From Pseudomonadota bacterium (GTDB lineage Bacteria; Pseudomonadota; Gammaproteobacteria; Xanthomonadales; Rhodanobacteraceae): a DNA stretch of 5,786 nt. Both the position numbers and the translations under genes were made by a program. The notes under the pieces were generated by a model. The model saw only the letters and a list, made by a program, of their open reading frames with translations, did not search any database and was not told the origin of the DNA. The stretch covers positions 1-5,786 of the forward strand of contig JAFEEK010000158.1 in NCBI GenBank assembly GCA_018241165.1. Reading direction: 5' to 3'. Below are positions 1-4,498 of the stretch, piece after piece (within the stretch, counting starts at the first letter, position 1; every line of letters begins with the position of its first letter).

Positions 1-480
1 CGGCGTGAGCAGCATCGAGAACGTGGATCCGATGTTCACCGCCATGTAGTAGATCGTGAACGCGCTGTCGATGCGCGAATCGTCGCCGTCGTAGATCTTG
101 CGCACCAGGTTGCCGGCATTCGGCTTGAACAGGCCATTGCCGACGACGATGACGCCGAGCGCGAAGTACAGGAACGTCGCGCTCTCGGACGGCATTGTCA
201 GCAACGCGTAGCCGATCGAGAGGATGACCGCGCCGGTGAGCATGGTGCGGCGCGTGCCGAGCACGCGGTCGCCGACCCAGCCGCCGATCGCCGGCGCCAC
301 GTAGATCAGCGCCGAGGCGGCACCCCAGATCAGGTTCGCGTCGACGTCGCCGAAGCCCAGGCGCTGGACCATGTAGTACACGATCAGCGCCTGCATGCCG
401 TAGTAGCCGAAGCGCTCCCACAGCTCGATCAGGAAGATGGTGGAGAACGACTTGGTTTGCGAAACAGGCGTTGACGACAT
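1..480 (-). CDS. POT/PTR-family proton-coupled oligopeptide transporter, N-terminal 160 residues (3' end outside window)
   Basis: Inner-membrane symporter expected to import di- and tripeptides with protons. Translating the minus strand from the ATG at 480-478 gives an uninterrupted 160 residues to the window edge. Diagnostic family motifs are visible. The ExxERFxYYG proton-coupling motif is at residues 19-28. A GxxGDRxxGxRR cytoplasmic loop of the major facilitator type is at 67-78. The PTR2 signature region GNGLFKPN is at 114-121, and the second signature, around DSAFTIYYMAVNIGS, is at 138-152. Four or so membrane helices are present out of the 12-14 usual, so roughly two thirds of a typical 450-520 residue protein is missing beyond the left edge. 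The start is the first in-frame ATG before ExxERF; upstream codons give no other start, and the Shine-Dalgarno sequence (GGGG eight bases away) is only fair. It lies 76 bases downstream of the PAP2 gene on the same strand and could share its transcript. Substrate specificity cannot be read from this part. Confidence 0.93.
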   Translation of the reverse strand, partial: MSSTPVSQTKSFSTIFLIELWERFGYYGMQALIVYYMVQRLGFGDVDANLIWGAASALIYVAPAIGGWVGDRVLGTRRTMLTGAVILSIGYALLTMPSESATFLYFALGVIVVGNGLFKPNAGNLVRKIYDGDDSRIDSAFTIYYMAVNIGSTFSMLLTP

Positions 481-556
481 GACGACCCCGGTACGTTTGC
501 GAAGCGCGAAGGTTAACCCAACTCGGGTCTGATGCAATGTGCGCTTGCGGAAAACG

Positions 557-1204
557 CTAGCGTGCGCCCACCGGCTTGATCCAGCGTGCGCACAGCGTTG
601 CCGCGATCAGCGTGACCAGGCAGGCCAGCGCGATGGAGGCGAACACGTCGGAAGGAAAATGAGAACTCGTATCGACGCGGGCAAGCGCAATGAACAGCGG
701 AACCAGCAGCAGCGGAATGCGCCAGCGCGGAAACAGGTACAAAAGCGGAATGAACAGGCCCCAGAAGAACGCGTTGTGCCCGGACGGAAACGAACTGCCG
801 CCGGCGAACCACATGTGCTGCCAGTCGCCGTGGCCGAGAAGCTCGTACGGGCGCTGGCGACCGAAGAAATTTTTCAGCAGATATGCAGTCGCGATCGTCG
901 CCAGCTGCACGCCGCCGGTGAATATCGCGGCGCGTGCGGTGTAACTGCCGCGATTGAACAGCCAGGCCAGCACGCCGAGCGCGAACACGATGCCGCCGAG
1001 CAATACCGCGGAGAGCACATGGTTGTGCAGCAGCGAACGGCCGGTGACGGCATCCAGCGCGCGCGTGCCCTCGACAAAGACGGCGGCACCGGCGACGGCC
1101 GAAGCGTGCACCGCCTCGGCGATGCGACGGTCGAATCCGAAAATCGAAACCAGCGCCAGTACGGCGCAGACCAGGGCAGTGATGACGAGGGCGCGTTTGC
1201 TCAT
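557..1204 (-). CDS. PAP2-superfamily integral-membrane lipid phosphatase
   Basis: A complete 215-residue protein with several hydrophobic segments and the three-part active-site signature of type 2 phosphatidic acid phosphatases. K111-x6-R118-P119 is motif 1, P140-S-G-H143 is motif 2, and R176-x5-H182-x3-D186 is motif 3. The catalytic histidines are therefore H143 and H182. Motif 3 usually begins Ser-Arg; here it begins Ala175-Arg176, a mild deviation. Family members (PgpB, LpxE/LpxF, UppP-like BacA-independent enzymes) remove phosphate from phosphatidic acid, phosphatidylglycerol phosphate, undecaprenyl pyrophosphate or lipid A on the periplasmic face; which substrate applies here is not readable. 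The start at 1204 has no evident Shine-Dalgarno sequence, but no alternative in-frame start lies just upstream, and a TATGAT hexamer about 26 bases upstream may be its promoter. It is divergent from dgkA, whose product makes phosphatidic acid, so an opposing role in lipid phosphate recycling is plausible (inference). Confidence 0.93.
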   Translation of the reverse strand: MSKRALVITALVCAVLALVSIFGFDRRIAEAVHASAVAGAAVFVEGTRALDAVTGRSLLHNHVLSAVLLGGIVFALGVLAWLFNRGSYTARAAIFTGGVQLATIATAYLLKNFFGRQRPYELLGHGDWQHMWFAGGSSFPSGHNAFFWGLFIPLLYLFPRWRIPLLLVPLFIALARVDTSSHFPSDVFASIALACLVTLIAATLCARWIKPVGAR

Positions 1205-1230
1205 TGGACTTGGTTTTGGAAAGGTGTGGC

Positions 1231-1236
1231 ATCATA
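1231..1236 (-). promoter_or_regulatory. Possible -10 element for the PAP2 gene in the divergent spacer
   Basis: The minus strand reads TATGAT, five of six matches to the sigma-70 -10 consensus. It is placed so that transcription would begin around 1224, about 20 bases before the PAP2 start codon. No good -35 hexamer is seen 16-18 bases upstream, and there is no TGn extension, so this is a weak call. The whole spacer (1205-1267) is the only place where divergent promoters for PAP2 and dgkA could both lie. For the plus strand I see only TTGGTT (1210-1215) and CATATC (1233-1238), spaced by 17 and poor matches. Confidence 0.35.
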
Positions 1237-1254
1237 TCGCGCCTTGCCGGATAC

Positions 1255-1259
1255 AGGGA
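1255..1259 (+). promoter_or_regulatory. Shine-Dalgarno sequence that fixes the dgkA start
   Basis: AGGGA lies eight bases before the ATG at 1268. The reading frame stays open far upstream (to 539), but that part runs antisense over the PAP2 gene and has no family resemblance. This ribosome binding site, together with the match to the usual 122-residue length, sets the start at 1268. Confidence 0.6.
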
Positions 1260-1267
1260 TCGCGAGC

Positions 1268-1636
1268 ATGCCCAGCACCGAACCGCGCGGACCGCGCCAA
1301 ATCTGGAAAGCGTTGGTCTGGTCGGGCAAGGGCCTGCGCGCGGGCTGGACGTACGAGGCCTCGTTCCGGCTCGAAGTGTATGTGTGCGTCATCGTGATTC
1401 CGCTCGGCCTGTGGCTGGGTCACGGCGCACTGGAAAAAGCGCTGCTGTGCGGCAGTCCGATCCTGGTGTTGTCGGCGGAACTGCTCAATTCGGCGATCGA
1501 GGCCGTAGTCGACAAGGTCAGCCCCGAATTCAACGAATTGGCGGGCCGCGCCAAGGACATGGGTTCGGCGGCGGTTTTTCTGCTGATGCTCAATGTGCTG
1601 CTATGCTGGACACTGGTCTTATGGCAGCGCTGGTGA
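1268..1636 (+). CDS. dgkA: Diacylglycerol kinase (prokaryotic DgkA family)
   Basis: A small trimeric inner-membrane kinase that uses ATP to turn diacylglycerol into phosphatidic acid, recycling the diacylglycerol left by periplasmic glucan and lipopolysaccharide modification. The 122 residues equal the length of the Escherichia coli enzyme and follow its layout: an amphipathic N-terminal surface helix (about 10-27), then three membrane helices (about 37-53, 58-80, 101-119). Essential residues line up with an offset of two: E30 (E. coli E28), E71 (catalytic E69), N74 (N72), E78 (E76), K96 and D97 (K94, D95). The signature ExLNxAIExxxD spans 71-82. It is the first gene of the rightward cluster; the TerC-family gene starts 28 bases after its stop with no terminator between. 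Divergent from the PAP2 phosphatase. In Gram-positive bacteria related proteins phosphorylate undecaprenol, but the length and Gram-negative context favour diacylglycerol as substrate. Confidence 0.96.
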   Translation: MPSTEPRGPRQIWKALVWSGKGLRAGWTYEASFRLEVYVCVIVIPLGLWLGHGALEKALLCGSPILVLSAELLNSAIEAVVDKVSPEFNELAGRAKDMGSAAVFLLMLNVLLCWTLVLWQRW

Positions 1637-1664
1637 ATCGGCGCGGTCCCGGAAAAAGAACCCC

Positions 1665-2426
1665 ATGAGCATGCTCGAAGGCGAACTGCTGGTCGCCCTG
1701 TTGACCTTGTCCACGCTCGAGATCGTGCTCGGCGTCGACAACCTCGTATTCATTTCCATTGCGGTCGGGCGCCTGCCGCAGGAACACCGCTCGCTCGCGC
1801 GCCGGCTCGGCATCGGCTTTGCCTGCCTGACCCGCATCGCCTTGCTGCTGGTGCTCGCCCATCTGGCGCGCCTGGACGACCGCCATGCGCCGTTGTTCCA
1901 TCTGGGCAGCCAGATCATTTCGATCCGCGACCTGATCATGACCGGCGGCGGCCTGTTCCTGCTGGTCAAGGGCGCGATGGAGATCCACGAAACCATTTAC
2001 GGCGTCGCCAAGGCGCCGGTGGCGAATGCGACGGCGGCTGCGTTCGCGTGGGTGGTCGTGCAGATCGCTCTGATCGACATCGTGTTCTCGCTGGATTCGG
2101 TGATCACCGCGGTCGGCATGGTGCGCAACATTCCGGTGATGGTTGCGGCGATCGTGCTGGCCGTGATCGTGATGCTGTTCGCGTCCGACCCGGTCGGCAA
2201 TTTCATCGACAACAACCCGACCATCCGCATGCTTGCGCTGGCTTTCATCCTGATGATTGGCGTAATGCTGATCGGTGAAGGTTTCGCGATCCACATCCCG
2301 CGTGGCTATATCTACTTCGCGATGGCGTTTTCGGCTGTCGTGGAGGCCCTGAACCTGCTCGCCAAGCGCCAGAAAAAGAAATACCTCAAGCAGCGCGAAG
2401 GCGACACCGCTCGCGAAACGCTATGA
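1665..2426 (+). CDS. TerC-family integral membrane protein (YgdQ-like, without CBS domains)
   Basis: A 253-residue polytopic inner-membrane protein, about seven predicted helices, ending in a basic tail (residues 234-244, rich in Lys and Arg). It carries both halves of the TerC signature: E19-I-V-L-G-V-D25-N26 in the first helix and D138-I-V-F-S-L-D144-S145 midway, acidic residues buried in membrane helices and thought to bind a metal. The length matches stand-alone family members such as E. coli YgdQ (about 237 residues); YegH and YoaE carry extra C-terminal CBS and transporter-associated domains that are absent here. Some TerC proteins (Alx, YkoY/YceF of Bacillus) export manganese or help metallate secreted proteins; others relate to tellurite resistance. 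Which applies here is unknown. I chose ATG 1665 over ATG 1671 because it leaves the A-rich ribosome binding region (1651-1660) at a workable distance. Likely co-transcribed with dgkA (28-base gap). The gap is too short to contain a yybP-ykoY manganese riboswitch, which controls many relatives. Confidence 0.93.
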   Translation: MSMLEGELLVALLTLSTLEIVLGVDNLVFISIAVGRLPQEHRSLARRLGIGFACLTRIALLLVLAHLARLDDRHAPLFHLGSQIISIRDLIMTGGGLFLLVKGAMEIHETIYGVAKAPVANATAAAFAWVVVQIALIDIVFSLDSVITAVGMVRNIPVMVAAIVLAVIVMLFASDPVGNFIDNNPTIRMLALAFILMIGVMLIGEGFAIHIPRGYIYFAMAFSAVVEALNLLAKRQKKKYLKQREGDTARETL

Positions 2427-2427
2427 T
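2422..2427 (+). promoter_or_regulatory. lemA: Possible internal -10 element ahead of lemA
   Basis: TATGAT (five of six consensus matches) overlaps the stop codon of the TerC-family gene. GCGACA at 2401-2406 could be a -35 hexamer (four of six), although the 15-base spacing is short. Transcription from here would start near 2434 and give a short leader holding the lemA ribosome binding site. It could let the lemA-TPM cassette be expressed apart from dgkA. Sequence-only and weak. Confidence 0.28.
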
Positions 2428-2457
2428 GACCCTCGTCCCGTAACCGGAGGAACGACC

Positions 2458-3090
2458 ATGCGCCTGCAACGACTCGTCATACTCGCACTCGCCGCGTTCA
2501 TGCTGGCCGGCTGCGGCTACAACGCGATCCAGTCCAGGGACGAAGCGGTCAAGGCCGCATGGTCCGAAGTCGTCAACCAGTACCAGCGCCGCGCCGACCT
2601 GGTGCCGAACCTGGTCAACACGGTGAAGGGCTATGCCGAACACGAGCAGTCCACGCTCGAAGCGGTGACCAATGCGCGCGCCCAGGTCGGCAAGATCACG
2701 CTGACCACCGACGACCTCAACGACGAAGCCAAGATGAAGGCGTTCCAGCAGGCGCAGGGCGAACTGTCCGGCGCACTGTCGCGGTTGATGGCGGTGTCGG
2801 AAAACTACCCGAACCTGAAGGCCGACTCGTTGTTCCAGACCCTGCAGGCCCAACTCGAAGGCACCGAAAACCGCATCGCCGTGGCGCGCAATCGCTACAT
2901 TTCCGCGGTGCAGGATTACAACGTGCTGGTGCGCAGCTTCCCGCAGAACCTCACCGCCAAGATGTTCGGCTACTCGACCAAGGCCAATTTCACGGTGGAA
3001 AACGAGAAGCAGATTTCCACCGCGCCAACGGTCGATTTCAACAAGCCCGCAGCGCCGCCGGCACAGCCACCCGCGCAACCGCAGAACTGA
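2458..3090 (+). CDS. lemA: LemA-family lipoprotein
   Basis: A 210-residue exported protein. Residues 1-18 form a lipoprotein signal peptide ending in the lipobox L16-A-G-C19, so the mature protein would begin with lipidated Cys19; Gly at +2 rather than Asp suggests sorting to the outer membrane by E. coli rules. The LemA hallmark follows: N40-x-Y42-Q43-R44-R45-x-D47-L-V-P50-N51-L52, then long amphipathic helices through about residue 165 as expected for the family's helical bundle (also seen in magnetosome protein MamQ). A Pro/Ala/Gln-rich tail occupies 197-210. Many LemA proteins keep an uncleaved N-terminal anchor; a true lipobox is typical of proteobacterial members. GGAGGA at 2446-2451, six bases from the ATG, is the strongest ribosome binding site in the window, suggesting high translation. 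The next gene starts three bases after its stop. The molecular function of LemA is not known; pairing with TPM-domain proteins is a recurring arrangement. Confidence 0.95.
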   Translation: MRLQRLVILALAAFMLAGCGYNAIQSRDEAVKAAWSEVVNQYQRRADLVPNLVNTVKGYAEHEQSTLEAVTNARAQVGKITLTTDDLNDEAKMKAFQQAQGELSGALSRLMAVSENYPNLKADSLFQTLQAQLEGTENRIAVARNRYISAVQDYNVLVRSFPQNLTAKMFGYSTKANFTVENEKQISTAPTVDFNKPAAPPAQPPAQPQN

Positions 3091-3093
3091 ACG

Positions 3094-3999
3094 ATGCGCG
3101 TGGCGCGCACATTCGCGGCGACCCTTGCGGTCGTCGCGCTGACGCTGGGCGTTGCGTGGGCGGCCGATTCCGGCCTGCAACCGATCCCGGCGTTCGGTGC
3201 GCGTGTCACCGACCTGACGAACACACTGACACCGGAACAGGTACAGGCGCTGACGCAACAATTGCAGGCGCTGGAGCAGCGCAAGGGCTCGCGCGTGGCG
3301 ATCCTCATCCTGCCGACGACTAGCCCTGAAGACATCGCGCAATACAGCATCCGCGTCACCGATGCGTGGAAACTCTCGCGCACCGACAAGCAGGCCCAGG
3401 ACGGCGTGCTGCTGATCGTCGCCAAGAACGACCACCGCGTGCGCATCGAGGTCGGGCGCGATCTGGAAGGCGCGATTCCCGACGCCGCCGCCGACCGCAT
3501 CATCCGCGAATACATCACGCCGAAATTCCGCGCCGGCGATTTCAATGGCGGCATCGTCGATGCGCTCGGCGCGTTGACCAAACTCATCGACGGCGAGCAA
3601 CTGCCGCCGCCGCTCACGGATGGGCGGCACGGCCAGTCTTCCGGCGACCCTTTCAGTTTCTTGCTCCCGCTCATTTTCGGCGCATTGTGGCTGCGTGCAT
3701 TTCTGGGTGGGCTGCCGTCCGCGCCGCGCGCCGGATTGCTCGGTGCTGCATGCGGCGGCGTGGTATGGCTGCTGACCGGTATTGCCGGATTTGCGATCGG
3801 CGCGGGTGTACTCGGCCTGCTGCTGGGCTGGCTCGGCGGCAGCGGCGGCGGCTTCGCCGGGCGCGGCGGCTTCGGCGGCTGGACCGGAGGCGGCGGATTT
3901 GGTGGTGGCGGCTTCGGCGGAGGCGGCGGCTTTGGCGGCGGATTCAGCGGCGGCTCGTCCGGCGGATTTTCCGGCGGCGGCGCCTCGGGGAGTTGGTGA
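3094..3999 (+). CDS. TPM-domain (YgcG-type) exported membrane protein with glycine-rich tail
   Basis: A 301-residue protein. Residues 1-23 form a signal peptide (Arg-containing start, hydrophobic core, cleavage likely after Ala-Trp-Ala23 or one residue later). A TPM domain covers about 34-166: it opens with GARVTDLTNTLTPEQ (35-49), the usual V-x-D-x-x-x-x-L-x-x-x-Q start. It continues with strand RVAILILPT (67-75), then DGVLLIVAKNDHRVRIEVG (103-121), where N112-D113 and R117-x-E119-x-G121 are typical, and the segment FRAGDFNGGI (145-154). Hydrophobic stretches at about 187-207 and 214-247 would anchor it in the inner membrane, and residues 248-301 are a Gly/Phe/Ser tail ending in Trp. Related TPM proteins include plant TLP18.3 (photosystem II repair, with reported acid phosphatase activity) and the nematode MOLO-1 receptor subunit; no activity can be assigned here. 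Its start lies three bases after the lemA stop without a clear ribosome binding site, implying translational coupling. Membrane topology of the tail depends on whether 214-247 is one or two helices. Confidence 0.92.
   Translation: MRVARTFAATLAVVALTLGVAWAADSGLQPIPAFGARVTDLTNTLTPEQVQALTQQLQALEQRKGSRVAILILPTTSPEDIAQYSIRVTDAWKLSRTDKQAQDGVLLIVAKNDHRVRIEVGRDLEGAIPDAAADRIIREYITPKFRAGDFNGGIVDALGALTKLIDGEQLPPPLTDGRHGQSSGDPFSFLLPLIFGALWLRAFLGGLPSAPRAGLLGAACGGVVWLLTGIAGFAIGAGVLGLLLGWLGGSGGGFAGRGGFGGWTGGGGFGGGGFGGGGGFGGGFSGGSSGGFSGGGASGSW
3835..3996 (+). repeat. Glycine-rich low-complexity coding repeat
   Basis: The last 54 codons of the YgcG-type gene encode 34 glycines, interrupted by seven Phe, several Ser and two Trp, in the loose pattern Gly(2-5)-Phe. 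The DNA is a degenerate array of GGC/GGT/GGA codons around units like GGCGGCTTCGGCGG. Units are not exact tandem copies: codon choice at the third position and linker residues vary. Such tails are common in this family just after the last membrane segment. Length variation between strains by slippage is plausible. Confidence 0.85.
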
Positions 4000-4000
4000 C

Positions 4001-4498
4001 ATGGGCGCGATTCGCATGCTCCGACATGTTTGCGCCGAAGGCAGCGCGCGCCGGCAGTTTCCGGCACGCACGCTCGATGCGATCCAGCATGCCGTCGCCG
4101 ATGGCGAGAAACGCCATTCCGGCCAGGTCCTGTTCGCCGTCGAGGGCGCGTTGCCGCTGCACGACCTCGTGCGCGGGCGCAGCGCGCGCGCACGCGCGCG
4201 CGAGGTGTTCGCGCACCTGCGGGTGTGGGATACGAAACACGATTCCGGCGTGCTGATCTACGTCTTGCTCGCCGACCATGCTATCGAGATCCTCGCCGAC
4301 CGCGGCATTGCCGCGAAAGTCGCCGAAACCGAGTGGCAATCCATCGCGGCCCGAATGCAGGCCCGATTCGCGGCGGGCGAATTCGAACAAGGCGCCATCG
4401 ATGGCGTGAATGCCGTCGGCGCGCTTTTGGCAAAACATTTTCCGGCCGATGGCGCGCCGCGCGACAACGAATTGCCAGACCGGCCGGTGCTGCTTTAA
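4001..4498 (+). CDS. Small soluble TPM-domain protein
   Basis: A 165-residue protein without signal peptide or membrane helix, so probably cytoplasmic. It is a divergent TPM domain: helix with HAVADGEKRHSGQV (30-43), strand LFAVEGALPL (44-53), the conserved block VFAHLRVWDT (69-78), D81-S-G-V-L-I-Y-V-L-L-A-D92 (strand then turn), EILADRGI (96-103), and FAAGEFEQGAIDGV (123-136). It ends in ELPDRPVLL, a C-terminal motif I associate with xanthomonad members of this group. GGGGAG at 3987-3992 lies eight bases from ATG 4001 and sits inside the end of the preceding gene; only one base separates that gene's stop from this ATG, so translation is probably coupled. ATG 4016 is a less likely start. Residues 58-68 are a low-complexity Arg/Ala run from an almost pure GC alternating DNA tract. 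It is a paralogue in fold, not a duplicate, of the preceding TPM protein. Function unknown. Its stop overlaps that of the convergent YyaL-like gene. Confidence 0.9.
   Translation: MGAIRMLRHVCAEGSARRQFPARTLDAIQHAVADGEKRHSGQVLFAVEGALPLHDLVRGRSARARAREVFAHLRVWDTKHDSGVLIYVLLADHAIEILADRGIAAKVAETEWQSIAARMQARFAAGEFEQGAIDGVNAVGALLAKHFPADGAPRDNELPDRPVLL
4182..4202. repeat. 21-base alternating purine-pyrimidine GC tract
   Basis: A strictly alternating G-C run broken only by one A (4192) inside the soluble TPM gene, encoding the Arg-Ala repeat around residues 61-67. Bases 4182-4189 and 4194-4201 are also mutually complementary (8-base stem, 4-base loop). Such sequence can adopt left-handed or cruciform structure when negatively supercoiled, but in GC-rich genomes it may simply reflect codon bias. 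Confidence 0.6.

Noticed and set aside
511..518. GGTTAACC palindrome between the PAP2 and POT genes as an operator
   Set aside because: It is a single short palindrome without a second copy or a recognised regulator motif.
510..537. A promoter for the POT transporter (minus-strand TTGCAT, 16-base spacer, TAACCT)
   Set aside because: Each hexamer matches the consensus at only three positions, no better than chance; read-through from the PAP2 gene is equally possible.
539..1267. Upstream extension of the dgkA frame by 243 codons
   Set aside because: It is antisense to the PAP2 gene, with charged low-complexity translation. DgkA has its normal 122-residue length and a good ribosome binding site at the ATG at 1268.
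2386..4071. A 561-codon open frame on the minus strand across lemA and the exported TPM gene
   Set aside because: It is antisense to two confidently identified genes. The translation is Arg/Ala/His-rich with no recognisable domain, as expected from GC-biased codons read backwards.
2970..4193. A 407-codon minus-strand frame with a striking proline-rich segment
   Set aside because: The Pro-rich part is only the complement of the Gly codons in the TPM tail, and there is no family resemblance elsewhere.
3782..4498. One longer TPM protein fused in frame with upstream sequence, or a frameshift joining the two TPM genes
   Set aside because: The upstream part of the frame is an Ala-rich shadow of the Gly tail. 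Each TPM gene has its own complete domain, start and stop, with a Shine-Dalgarno sequence before the second.
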